Assembly: GCA_963677695.2 (NCBI GenBank)
Contig: CAXXUJ010000002.1
Span: 310,001-374,000, forward strand
DNA from: SABI01 sp963677695
GTDB lineage: Bacteria; Spirochaetota; Spirochaetia; Sphaerochaetales; Sphaerochaetaceae
Reading direction: 5' to 3'
Length of the DNA: 64,000 nt
Shown in pieces: positions 1 through 8,900 of this stretch. Both the position numbers and the translations under genes were made by a program. Position 1 is the first letter of the stretch; each line of letters opens with the position of its first letter. Under the pieces are notes generated by a model. That model ran no database searches, was not told the origin of the DNA, and saw only the letters and a list, made by a program, of their open reading frames with translations.

Positions 1-630
1 GTTCCAGCCATGGTCATTGCCCATATCGATGACGAGAGGGTGACGGGGTCTATCAGGAGTCCCGGGGAACTTGATGTGAGGGAATTCCTCTCCTCCTTTG
101 AGGATCTGTTCTTTGATTACGGCGGTCACCGCTGTGCCGGCGGGTTCAGCATGAGCCGTGAGAACCTGGAGGTTCTCAGCGCACGGGTCAGCGAGTCGAT
201 CGGGCAGCTAGAAGAGGTTGAAGAGACTGAAGAAGAGGTCCAGATCGATGTGGAACTCCCTCCCCAATACATGACCCCCGATATCATACGCCTTGTGGAA
301 CTTTTTGAACCCTACGGAGAAGGCAATCAGCCGGTTCATTTCCTCATCAGCAAAGCTGTGATAGAGGATGTGAAGATTCTCAACAACTCCAGAGCTGAGG
401 GCGCGAACCATGTGAAGCTGACAATCGCCTACGGTTCCTACAAGTGGCCTGCCCTCATGTGGAACGGGGAGGAGACTGTTACTAAGGAGTTCAAATCGGG
501 AGATGAGGTAGATCTGGTCTTCAAAATGGGACGGAACTACTTCAGAAATCAGGAAACCCTCCAGCTCACGGTTGTTGATATGAGGAAGTACCGTACTCCT
601 CTCGACGAGATCATGAGGGTCTCCGAGTAG
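1..630 (+). CDS. recJ: Single-stranded-DNA exonuclease RecJ, C-terminal part
   Basis: The reading frame is open from the first base of the window, so the N-terminal DHH catalytic domain lies outside. The visible 209 residues begin in the DHHA1 domain: GGHRCAGGFSM matches the RecJ GGHxxAxGF substrate motif. An OB-fold-like C-terminal part follows and ends in LQLTVVDMRKY. RecJ degrades single-stranded DNA 5' to 3' in RecF-pathway recombination and mismatch repair. An internal ATG at position 10 is only a shadow start. No terminator is obvious before the next gene. The family call is firm; completeness cannot be judged. Confidence 0.88.
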   Translation, partial: VPAMVIAHIDDERVTGSIRSPGELDVREFLSSFEDLFFDYGGHRCAGGFSMSRENLEVLSARVSESIGQLEEVEETEEEVQIDVELPPQYMTPDIIRLVELFEPYGEGNQPVHFLISKAVIEDVKILNNSRAEGANHVKLTIAYGSYKWPALMWNGEETVTKEFKSGDEVDLVFKMGRNYFRNQETLQLTVVDMRKYRTPLDEIMRVSE

Positions 631-767
631 AAATTGCCCTTTCCCTTTCTCCTCATTCTTTTCTTTCCCTTACACCGGGTGTATCATGTGAGCAAAACCT
701 CTCTTTCCTGCCGATTTGTGTTTCACTCTCTTCAGAGAGGGACCTGTGGATACAGGAGGAAACGCTC

Positions 768-1916
768 ATGGGGTATCGGTCAGGTCAGTTCACAGATGCT
801 CTTTACCCGATCATGGACGGGGTCGGCTCCGTCGCACTCAACTATGCCAGGCATCTCACCGAAAAGGGGCATGTCTCCTACCTCTTCGGACCCGAGGTTC
901 CCCGTTTTTATGAAACCGATCCGATGGTTATCAGATTCCCTTCGCTTCCCATACCGTTCAACAGTCCATGGAGGGTAGGAGTCACTGGAGGCCATTCATT
1001 CAGAAACCGCCTTCACTCCCTTGAACTCGATATCGTTCATGCCCACTCCCCATTTTCTGCAGGTCATGAAGCTCTCAGATATGCCAGGCACAGGAACATA
1101 CCGATTGTGGCGACCTTCCACTCGAAGTACAGAGAAGACTTCATGCGTGCTGTGAAGCTCTCCAGTCTCGCAGAGAAGATGGTGGATCATGTGGTGGAAT
1201 TCTATGACCAGGCAGATGAAGTGTGGGTTCCCAACGATCTAACAGGGCAGACCCTTTTCTCCTACGGGTACAAGGGAGCGTATGCGATAGTCCCGAACGG
1301 AACCGATATGCCCTCAGTTACCAGGGAACACAAGGAACAGCTGAGAAAGGAACTGCTTGATTCGTACTTAATGTGCGGGGAGTGTCTCACCTTCCTCTTT
1401 GTCGGACAGCACAGAGTCGAGAAGAATGTCATGCTCATTCTTGATGCCCTTGCTGATATTCGCAGGAAAGGGATGGATTTTCATGCATTTTTCGTGGGAA
1501 CCGGACCTGATGAGATGAAAATGAGACAGAAAGCAGCTGAATCAGGACTTCATGATTCTGTTGTGTTCATCGGACCGGTGTATGACCGCAAGCAGCTGGC
1601 ATCGTTCTATGCTGCCTCCGACCTGTTTCTGTTCCCGTCTCTGTATGACAATGCTGCTCTCACGATCAGGGAGGCCTCAGCTTTCCGTGTCCCCACCGTC
1701 GCTGTTCGCGGAGCGACAACGGCCCGTGGACTCATTGAGAGACAAAACGCTTTTCTCATAGAGAACAGTGCTGAAGCCCTTGCCTCGCTCCTCTTGGAAC
1801 TGGAAGGGAAAAGGGATCTCGTACGAACGGTTGGAGAAGGTGCTCTTGCCAGCGTATATGAATCATGGGAACATGTGATTGCTACGGTTGATGAGAGGTA
1901 CAGGGCTCTATTATGA
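768..1916 (+). CDS. GT4-family glycosyltransferase, diacylglycerol glucosyltransferase-like
   Basis: 382 residues with the GT-B layout of family 4. The N-terminus has GQFTDALYPIMDGVG, the acceptor-side Gly-rich loop seen in glycolipid glucosyltransferases. The central part has HAHSPFSAGHEAL and ATFHSKYRED. The C-terminal donor domain has LFVGQHRVEKN and FVGTGPDE, and the E-x7-E region reads DNAALTIRE, so the first acidic residue is Asp instead of Glu. AGGAGGA at 754-760 fixes the ATG at 768. It probably transfers a sugar from a nucleotide donor to a lipid at the inner face of the membrane. The acceptor is inference. Confidence 0.8.
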   Translation: MGYRSGQFTDALYPIMDGVGSVALNYARHLTEKGHVSYLFGPEVPRFYETDPMVIRFPSLPIPFNSPWRVGVTGGHSFRNRLHSLELDIVHAHSPFSAGHEALRYARHRNIPIVATFHSKYREDFMRAVKLSSLAEKMVDHVVEFYDQADEVWVPNDLTGQTLFSYGYKGAYAIVPNGTDMPSVTREHKEQLRKELLDSYLMCGECLTFLFVGQHRVEKNVMLILDALADIRRKGMDFHAFFVGTGPDEMKMRQKAAESGLHDSVVFIGPVYDRKQLASFYAASDLFLFPSLYDNAALTIREASAFRVPTVAVRGATTARGLIERQNAFLIENSAEALASLLLELEGKRDLVRTVGEGALASVYESWEHVIATVDERYRALL

Positions 1917-1977
1917 GTGGTGCCTCATGCTCTTTTCTGATTCCCTTCGTTCTTGCTTTCCCATTATTCTTCCCCAC

Positions 1978-2003
1978 TTGACAAAACTCTTAAGTTCTAT
2001 AAA
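1978..2003 (+). promoter_or_regulatory. Possible promoter for rpsU
   Basis: TTGACA at 1978-1983 is followed by TATAAA at 1998-2003. Both hexamers are good, but the 14-base spacer is short. TAAAGA at 2000-2005 gives a 16-base spacer with a poorer -10. It lies in the 130-base gap before rpsU. Confidence 0.35.
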
Positions 2004-2034
2004 GATAAAGAGAATTTTTTCCCGCATACATGGG

Positions 2035-2045
2035 AAGGGGGTGAT
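2035..2045 (+). promoter_or_regulatory. Extended Shine-Dalgarno site of rpsU
   Basis: AAGGGGGTGAT differs at one base (a G:U wobble) from AAGGAGGTGAT, the full complement of the 3' end of the 16S rRNA in this window (GATCACCTCCTT near 49284-49295). The match runs through the GTG at 2041, which argues that this GTG is part of the ribosome-binding site and not the start. Eight bases separate the GG(G)GG core from ATA at 2050. Confidence 0.65.
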
Positions 2046-2049
2046 TACT

Positions 2050-2259
2050 ATAGCTTACGTAAGAGTAGACGACAACGAACCTCTCGAAAAGTCGATCAAG
2101 AAATTCAAGAGAATGGTCGAGAAAGAGGGTATTATCCGCGAGTGGAAGAAGAGAGAATACTTCGAGAAGCCCTCGACAATCGAGAACAGAAAGAAAAAAG
2201 CTCTGGCTAGAAAACAGATGAAAAAAGTTCGTAAGATGCACTCCATGAAGAGTTACTAG
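2050..2259 (+). CDS. rpsU: 30S ribosomal protein bS21, probable AUA start
   Basis: 69 residues. Starting at ATA 2050 gives (M)AYVRVDDNEPLEKSIKKFKR, the usual bS21 N-terminus, then a basic tail ending RKMHSMKSY. bS21 sits on the 30S platform near the anti-Shine-Dalgarno and helps mRNA recruitment. No ATG lies near the expected start. GTG 2041 would add Ile-Thr-Ile but lies inside the extended Shine-Dalgarno; ATT 2044 is too close to it. ATA 2050 has ideal spacing and the conserved N-terminus, so I prefer it. The identity is firm and the start is a reasoned inference. A terminator follows at 2289. Confidence 0.85.
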   Translation: MAYVRVDDNEPLEKSIKKFKRMVEKEGIIREWKKREYFEKPSTIENRKKKALARKQMKKVRKMHSMKSY

Positions 2260-2288
2260 TAACTATCTCGTACATGAGACGCATATCA

Positions 2289-2315
2289 CCGTCGGAAGTA
2301 CTCCGACGGTTTTTT
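2289..2315 (+). terminator. Intrinsic terminator after rpsU
   Basis: CCGTCGGA at 2289-2296 pairs with TCCGACGG at 2302-2309 around a 5-base loop, followed directly by six T's (2310-2315). Confidence 0.85.
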
Positions 2316-2338
2316 ATTCTAAAAATAAGGAGAGCGTG

Positions 2339-3256
2339 ATGCCTGTTAAAATCCATGAATCATTACCTGCAAGAAAAGTCCTCGAAAAAGAAAACATCTT
2401 CGTTATGACGGAAAAACGGGCAATGAGCCAGGATATCAGACCGTTGCGCCTTCTTATTCTCAATCTGATGCCTCTGAAGAGTTCAACCGAGACATCACTT
2501 CTCAGACGCCTTTCCAATACACCCATTCAGATCGAGGTCGATTTCCTCAGGACTGCAACCTACACCTCCACCCATACCTCGGAAGAGTACATGGAGCAGT
2601 TCTATATCACACACGATGTGGCACGGGAGAGATCTTATGACGGTCTCATCATCACCGGAGCTCCCATCGAGAAAATGAAGTTCGAGGATGTCGAGTACTG
2701 GGAGGAGCTGTGTGAGATCATGGAGTGGGCTGAACACCACGTCTATTCCACACTCTTCCTCTGCTGGGGTGCTCAGGCTGGTTTGTACTACCACTATGGC
2801 ATAGATAAATATCTTCTTGACAAGAAGATGTTCGGTGTATTCGACCATAAGGTTGAAGACTTCACCGATCCCTTGCTGAGAGGCTTCGATGAATTGTTCC
2901 GCGCTCCCCATTCTCGTCACACAGATGTGAACGTCGACGATGTACGGGCAGTGAAGGAGCTCAATATCCTCAGTTACAGTGATGAGGCAGGCCTCTATAT
3001 CGCAACTAGCAATGACAAGAGAAAGGTGTTCGTGTTCGGTCATCCCGAGTACGAAAAATATACGCTTGATGCCGAGTACAGAAGGGATGCAGATAAGAAT
3101 CTTCCCATTGAGATTCCAAGGAATTACTATATCGATGATGACCCTGAAAAGGGTATCAGGGTGACGTGGTTCGGGCATGGTCAGCTGCTCTATACCAACT
3201 GGCTGAATTATTATGTATATCAGACAACACCGTTCGATCTTACCCTTCTTCCGTGA
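2339..3256 (+). CDS. metA: Homoserine O-acetyltransferase MetA
   Basis: 305 residues, full MetA length. MetA acylates the homoserine hydroxyl in the first committed step of methionine synthesis. Numbering from the ATG at 2339, the nucleophile is C142 (LFLCWGAQAG), and H235 and E237 in FGHPEYEKY complete the active site. Residue 111 is Glu (GAPIEKMKF). Family work links Glu111 to acetyl-CoA use and Gly111, as in E. coli, to succinyl-CoA use, so acetyl-CoA is the likely donor. AAGGAG at 2326-2331 supports ATG 2339 over the GTG six bases closer in. It sits alone between the rpsU terminator and serA. Confidence 0.93.
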   Translation: MPVKIHESLPARKVLEKENIFVMTEKRAMSQDIRPLRLLILNLMPLKSSTETSLLRRLSNTPIQIEVDFLRTATYTSTHTSEEYMEQFYITHDVARERSYDGLIITGAPIEKMKFEDVEYWEELCEIMEWAEHHVYSTLFLCWGAQAGLYYHYGIDKYLLDKKMFGVFDHKVEDFTDPLLRGFDELFRAPHSRHTDVNVDDVRAVKELNILSYSDEAGLYIATSNDKRKVFVFGHPEYEKYTLDAEYRRDADKNLPIEIPRNYYIDDDPEKGIRVTWFGHGQLLYTNWLNYYVYQTTPFDLTLLP

Positions 3257-3362
3257 AAGAATTACAACTAATATTCAGTACGTTATTTTTATGTGAAGAA
3301 TGTAGTATATATTAGAAAAAATCATTTAAAATCTCGAATTCACTAAAAATCAATAATAATAA

Positions 3363-3392
3363 TTGACAATATCCTCATAAACTGTGTAAGGT
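3363..3392 (+). promoter_or_regulatory. Possible promoter of the serA-serC-lrp operon
   Basis: TTGACA at 3363-3368 lies in a very A+T-rich gap (3257-3426). The -10 region about 17-18 bases downstream (TAAGGT) is weak. The gap also holds poly-A/T tracts around 3330-3362 that could act as an UP element. No other gene is visible in the gap. Confidence 0.4.
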
Positions 3393-3426
3393 AATTGTTA
3401 TCTTTACACACGAGGAGAGACGGAAT

Positions 3427-4311
3427 ATGTTGTTACTTATTTCCGATGCATTCGATGCGAGCCTTCCTGAACTGCTGAAGGAGTTCGGTGAAGTTACCGA
3501 GGATGCAGGACGCCTGGCTGAAGCTGATGTTGTACTTGTAAGAAGCAAGACAAAGTGTACGAAAGAGTACATCGACTCAGCACCGAACCTGAAGCTTATC
3601 ATCAGAGGTGGTGTCGGAATCGACAACATCGACTCCGCGTATGCGGAAGAGAAGGGTATTCTCGTAAGAAACACCCCCAAGTCATCTTCCATTGCAGTGG
3701 CTGAACTTGCCTTTTCTCTCATGCTCTCTGTCCCTTCGAATCTTATCAGGATGCATAACGGGATGAAGAGTGGTGAATGGCTCAAGAAGGAAAAGAGAAC
3801 AGAACTCTACGGAAAGAAACTCGCCCTTCTCGGTATCGGTAATATCGCGAAGATGGTTGCTTCGAGAGCAAAGGCCTTCGGTATGGACGTGGTCGCCTAT
3901 GACAAGTATGTCTCTTCTTCCGATGCCGCCGACATGAAACCTTCCATTGAGGAAGCTGTGAAGGATGCAGATTATATCTCGATGCACCTTCCCCTTACCG
4001 ACGAGACCCGCGGTATCGTCTCAGCCGAGCTCATTTCGAAGATGACAAAGAATCCTGTAATCATCAACACCGGACGCGGTCCCTGCGTCGATGCAGATGA
4101 TATGAAGAAAGCGCTTGAAAGCGGAAGTGTCAGCTGGTATGCAACCGATGTATATCCCTCTGATCCTCCCTCTCCTGATTATCCCATCCTCTCCTGTGAG
4201 AGAGTCACTCTTACACCGCACGTTGGTGCGAACACTGAAGAGAATCTCCTGAGAATCGGCGGTGAAGCAACCGATATCCTGAGAGAACTGGTCAGCGGAG
4301 GTGCGCTATGA
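3427..4311 (+). CDS. serA: Short-form D-3-phosphoglycerate dehydrogenase
   Basis: 294 residues. It oxidises 3-phosphoglycerate to 3-phosphohydroxypyruvate, the first step of serine synthesis. The family is clear from RGGVGIDNID, the Rossmann motif LLGIGNIAKM, the Arg in NTGRGPCVD and the His in LTPHVGANT. The catalytic-Glu segment, usually DVFxxEP, reads DVYPSDPP, so Asp replaces Glu. There is no C-terminal ACT domain, hence no classical serine feedback site. CGAGGAGAG upstream fits the ATG at 3427. It overlaps serC by four bases (ATGA), so the two are translationally coupled. The serC neighbour makes SerA more likely than another 2-hydroxyacid dehydrogenase. Confidence 0.87.
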   Translation: MLLLISDAFDASLPELLKEFGEVTEDAGRLAEADVVLVRSKTKCTKEYIDSAPNLKLIIRGGVGIDNIDSAYAEEKGILVRNTPKSSSIAVAELAFSLMLSVPSNLIRMHNGMKSGEWLKKEKRTELYGKKLALLGIGNIAKMVASRAKAFGMDVVAYDKYVSSSDAADMKPSIEEAVKDADYISMHLPLTDETRGIVSAELISKMTKNPVIINTGRGPCVDADDMKKALESGSVSWYATDVYPSDPPSPDYPILSCERVTLTPHVGANTEENLLRIGGEATDILRELVSGGAL

Positions 4312-5393
4312 ACAGAAAGAAAAACTTTTTCGCCGGTCCTTCGACCCTCCCTGTAGAGGTTCTGGAACAGCTCCATGAAGATATCATGGATTACAAAGGC
4401 CAGGGCCTTTCCATGATCGAGGCAAGCCACAGGGGACAGCCCTTCGAAGGAATGTACGAGGAAGCGCTCTCACTCCTGAGAGAAATGCTCCATGTTCCCG
4501 ACAACTATGACATCTTCTTCCTCGGAGGCGGTGCTACACTTCAGTTCTCCATGATCCCCATGAACTTCCTTGCTCCAGACGGTGTCGCTGATTACATCAA
4601 GAGCGGTGCCTGGGCAAACAAGGCGGTCGACGATGCAAGAAAGCTTGGAAATGTGAACCTCTACTATGATGGGACAGACAACAAATTTTCCTCACTTCCT
4701 GATCCTGCAACCGTTAAACCTTCAGAGAATTCTTCCTACCTCTACCTCTGTTCGAACGAAACGATCGGCGGTATCGAGTGGCAGAGCTTCCCTGATACAG
4801 GTGATGTTCCTCTCATAGCAGATATGTCGAGTGACTTCCTGAGCCGCCCCATCCCCGTTGAAAAGTTCGGGATGATCTACGGCGGGGTTCAGAAGAATCT
4901 CGGTCCTGCAGGAGCAACTCTTGTCATCATGAGAAAGGATATGCTGGAAAGACAGAACAAGAACCTGACAGCTTACCTTGACTACTCTCTCCATGCAAAG
5001 GGTAAGGGGCTCTACAATACTCCTCCCGTATTCAGCATCTGGGCTGTGAAGCTTGTCCTTGAATGGGTCAAGAAGAACGGCGGAGCCGAGGGTATGGCAG
5101 AAAGAGCGCAGATGAAGGCGAAGGTCGTCTATGATACGATTGACTCGAGCGGCGGTTTCTTCCAGTCTCCTGTTGATCCTGCATACCGTTCACGGATGAA
5201 TATCGCATTCCGTCTTCCCAATGAAGATCTTGAGAAGAAGTTCCTCATTGATGCAACGGCAGAAGGCATGCTCGGCCTGAAGGGACACAGAAGCGTCGGA
5301 GGTCTGAGGGCTTCTATCTATAACGCTGTTCCTTTCGAGGACGTTCTGTGCCTTTCCCACTTCATGAAAGAATTCCAGAGAGTGAACGGCTGA
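4308..5393 (+). CDS. serC: Phosphoserine aminotransferase
   Basis: 361 residues, the normal SerC length. It transaminates 3-phosphohydroxypyruvate with glutamate to make phosphoserine. It opens with the family signature FFAGPSTLPVEVL, has FLGGGATLQF at the PLP-phosphate region, and the Schiff-base Lys in YGGVQKNLGPAG. The C-terminal part has LKGHRSVGGLRASIYNA, which contacts substrate phosphate. It overlaps serA by four bases, and its TGA shares one base with the ATG of the Lrp-like gene. No phosphoserine phosphatase is visible in the window. Confidence 0.95.
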   Translation: MNRKKNFFAGPSTLPVEVLEQLHEDIMDYKGQGLSMIEASHRGQPFEGMYEEALSLLREMLHVPDNYDIFFLGGGATLQFSMIPMNFLAPDGVADYIKSGAWANKAVDDARKLGNVNLYYDGTDNKFSSLPDPATVKPSENSSYLYLCSNETIGGIEWQSFPDTGDVPLIADMSSDFLSRPIPVEKFGMIYGGVQKNLGPAGATLVIMRKDMLERQNKNLTAYLDYSLHAKGKGLYNTPPVFSIWAVKLVLEWVKKNGGAEGMAERAQMKAKVVYDTIDSSGGFFQSPVDPAYRSRMNIAFRLPNEDLEKKFLIDATAEGMLGLKGHRSVGGLRASIYNAVPFEDVLCLSHFMKEFQRVNG

Positions 5394-5845
5394 TGAAAAA
5401 GCTGGATGAGACGAATAAGGCGATCATACGTCAGCTTAATGACGGCCGGAAGGCCTACAGCGCGATCGCGGAAGAACTCTCAATCACAGAGAACACGGTG
5501 AGAAGCCGTGTCAACAAACTGATCGATGAAGGGGTGCTCCATATCACAGGACTCGTGAACCCGGAGTACCTTCCTGAGGTTCAGGTTGTTGTGATGGGTG
5601 TGAAACTGAAAACGCTCGACCTCGGACGGAAAGCTGAAGAGTTTTCCCGTCTCAAGGGCGTCGTCTCTTCAATTGTCGTCACCGGAAGGTATGACCTTAT
5701 GATTCATGTTCTCCTCAGTGAAGAGGAGAACCTCTCCCTGCTCGATTTCTTCAAACATGAACTCTCAAAGGTTCCGGAGATATCAGAAGTGGAAACGTTC
5801 GTGGTCTATCAGAGCCACAACTATCTCCTGCCCTACATTCTCTAA
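5393..5845 (+). CDS. Lrp/AsnC-family transcriptional regulator
   Basis: 150 residues from ATG 5393. The N-terminal winged helix is LNDGRKAYSAIAEELSIT followed by NTVRSRVNKLIDEGVL, and the C-terminal half is the ligand-binding, oligomerising RAM/ACT-like domain (VSSIVVTGRYDLMIHVLL). A longer version from 5348 would lie inside serC and lacks support. Because it is the last gene of the serA-serC operon, it may respond to serine or a related amino acid and regulate this operon; that is inference. Confidence 0.85.
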   Translation: MKKLDETNKAIIRQLNDGRKAYSAIAEELSITENTVRSRVNKLIDEGVLHITGLVNPEYLPEVQVVVMGVKLKTLDLGRKAEEFSRLKGVVSSIVVTGRYDLMIHVLLSEEENLSLLDFFKHELSKVPEISEVETFVVYQSHNYLLPYIL

Positions 5846-5868
5846 ACAGCATCACATCTGTAACGATC

Positions 5869-5893
5869 AAACTCCCGCGATTCGCGGGAGTTT
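5869..5893. terminator. Bidirectional terminator between lrp and the beta-helix lipoprotein gene
   Basis: AAACTCCCGCGA at 5869-5880 is complementary to TCGCGGGAGTTT at 5882-5893. The converging genes end on either side (5845 plus, 5922 minus), so the hairpin can serve both strands. T-tracts are short. Confidence 0.7.
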
Positions 5894-5921
5894 GTGTATA
5901 TGGAATGTGTCGGGATGAATA

Positions 5922-8900
5922 TCACTTTCTCAGGTCAAGGAAATCCAATGCACCGATATCTGTCCAGGAATTTCCCTTGAGAACGACATCTGCTGCTTCT
6001 GCAGCCATGACTCCGTTCTTCGGTACCGAAGAGATCATGCAGTTTGTCAGTTGCAAAGAAGCATAATCGGCAGCGTAAAGTGCACTGGACTGCCAGCCTC
6101 CGGCTGCATAGAAATCCTCACCTGCGTACATAAACCTGGTTGAGTCTGCAATCAGAGATCCATTGTCTTCAATCATGATCACACCCCAGTCACCGGGGAG
6201 TGGCGAACTTGTATTCCCGTCTCCGTTGGTATCACCGCCGGTGTCGTCTTTTACGCTTGTGATCAGTACAGGATTGCCTTCGAATCCCATAGATCTCATT
6301 TCACCCGTAATCTCGATACGTCCACCTGATCCTATTTTCAGGTTTGCAGATTTCAGAACAAAGGTTCCACCTTCCTTTATGTTTAGTTCGTCGATGAAGT
6401 AAGGGAGTGTTTCCTGCTGTTCCAGATTCAGTTCTTCACCTTTCTTTATTTCTTTTTTGTTGAAATATATTCCAAAGTGGCTCACATCGTCATAGTCGTT
6501 TCCGGACATACGTTTGAAAACGACGGAGGGTGAGAAGAATCTCAGCGGCCATTCGATCTGACCAAGGTCGGTATCTTCCAAAGTGATCTGAGCGTTGTCG
6601 AACAGGACAATACCGTCTCCTTTCGTGTCAGAGAATCTGCTTCCGCTGATCATCACTTCACTATCATCCTGAGCTGAAACAGCAGCTCTCCGCCAGTCTC
6701 CTGAAACATACACATCTTTCCCGTTATAGGAGATGGTGGCCATGAAGAGATCAAGAACACCCTCGTCCTTCACCTTGACCGTTTCCCAGTCTCCTTCCGC
6801 TGGTGCACTTGCATCACCGTCTCCGTTCGTATCACCGAAGGTATCATCAAGGGCGCTGGTCAGAAGGATCGGGTAACCTGTGCATCCACGAGCGCTCAAT
6901 GTACCCGAGAGTTCCAAGCCTGTTCCCTGTGTGAATTTCAGGACAATACCGGGCTGGAGGGTCATGGCTCCCTCTTTCTTTACGTTCATTCCAGTACTCA
7001 GGTAGGGGAGATTCTCGTATGGAGTGAGGGTCAGTGTTTCATTTTTATCAATTTCCCTGAAGGCAACCTCGATTCCCATATTCGTCACTGAATCATATCG
7101 GTTGTCTTTGAGTTCTTTGATATTCACTGTCGGATCATAGATCCGAACCGGCCATGTTATACCGTCAAGCACAGACTGTTCGAGTGACATCGCTCCTTCA
7201 TCGAACAGGAGCACTCCGTCACCAGAGTTGTTCGAGATAAGGCTGTTCTTGATTGTCGCCCTTGCTTTGTCTGAAACCGTGAGGGCACATCTTCTCCAGT
7301 CTCCTCCAACAAAGGTATCCTTGCCATTGTAGAGGATACGAGTTGCAGCGAAATCGAGTACTCCATCGTTTTCAACAACAATGACCGTCCAGTCTCCAGC
7401 AGATGGTGATGAGGCCTTTCCGTCACCGTTGCTGTCACCTCCGATATCATCAAGGAAACTGGTGAACAGGACCGGGTTGCCCGCTTCTCCCCTGGCGGTC
7501 AGATGTCCCTGAACCTTGATTTCAGATGTTCCCTGAACCTTCAGAATCGTTCCAGCTTCTAAGAAAAGAGACCCCCCTTCCCTGACATAGAGATGACGGA
7601 CAACATAGGGGAGGGCGTCATAGGGAGACATGGTGAGTTCCATTCCCTTCTTCACTTCCTCGAAATTGAGGCGAATACCATAGTACTGAATATCTTCATA
7701 TCTGTTTCCGCCTGTACCTACGACTTTCGCTCCCGGTGACATGATGGTGATGGGCCATGCGGTTCCGCTGATCTCGGAATCTGAAATCCTGGGAGCTGCT
7801 TCGTCGAAGAGGAGAATCGCATTCTCATAGGGATCTGCTATCTGACAGGAGGAGATGAGAGGATCGGCGCGGTCGAGGAGAGTGATTGCTGCGTGACGCC
7901 AGTCTCCTTTGAGAAATTTTTCCTTCCCCGCATAGAGGATGCGTGTATAATTGAGGGACCCGCCGCCTCCGTCGTACACGATTCCCGGCCAGCTGCCTTT
8001 CTCGGTGGTCAGGTTGCTCGTCAGAACAACTTCGCTCCCTTCGGCCCCTTCGGTGTTCAGGGTTCCCCGCACGATGATTCCTGCATTGGAGGTAAAGCGG
8101 AGAACGACTCCCGCTTCTATTGCGAGTGTTTCTCCCTTTTCTACTACGATATCGCTGGTGACAAGATAGGGACTTCCTTCACGCGTGATGACACCGGTCA
8201 ACGAACCTCCAAGGGTGTTATCGGACGTGAGGGAAGGATCGTCTGTGAACGATCCCATATCATATGCTGTCGAAGTGACCGGTCCGATTGTCATAGCCTC
8301 GTCCGCTGCATAGGTTATATCTGAAGTTTCTGTGTCAGTGAACTCCAGGTCAGGAACTTCACTCACTGCTGGTGTGTCTTCGTGTATTGCAAGGGAGTGC
8401 CCCATCTGGGATGGCCCCAGGTATTCGATACTGAATCCTGTGATGCTATCAAGGTCATCCTCATCGAGAAGGGTGATTCCCATGAAGTAGGTCTCTCCAG
8501 CAACAAGTTCCTCCTCCATGAAAGGTACTGCCGAACCATCATGTTCGTTGTCCGCCAGTGTCTCGCCGCTGGCAAGCTCTGAGATGTTCATATAGATAGG
8601 AGCATCGGAAAACCCTGTATCGATTATTTCATAGATCCCGCTCTGGGAAATGGTAAAGACAATGAATATGGGGTCCTGGTTCAGAAGGACATTGAACGGC
8701 CACTGCTGAATCGGTACTTCGAGGATTCCCTCTTCATCTGCAACGAGATGAGTCAGTTCCGGAAGAATCTGGGGGATAGGTTGAGATGGTTCTTCTACTT
8801 GTGGTTCAGTGGCCGCCTCGGGTTCCATCTGGCTCTGCTGGAGAGCGGGGGTGGAGGGGGCCGTTTCGATAAACGGTCCAAGCAGACTGCTGGCGCAGCC

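Noticed and set aside
2041..2259. GTG 2041 as the rpsU start
   Set aside because: The GTG is inside the extended anti-SD complement and would add three residues not found in bS21; AUA 2050 fits better. Kept as the second choice.
1879..2259. Long 126-residue frame including rpsU
   Set aside because: Its first half overlaps the glycosyltransferase end and has no family likeness; only the bS21 part is real.
2495..3178. 227-residue frame on the minus strand inside metA
   Set aside because: Antisense shadow of a gene with all catalytic residues in place; no ribosome site or family match.
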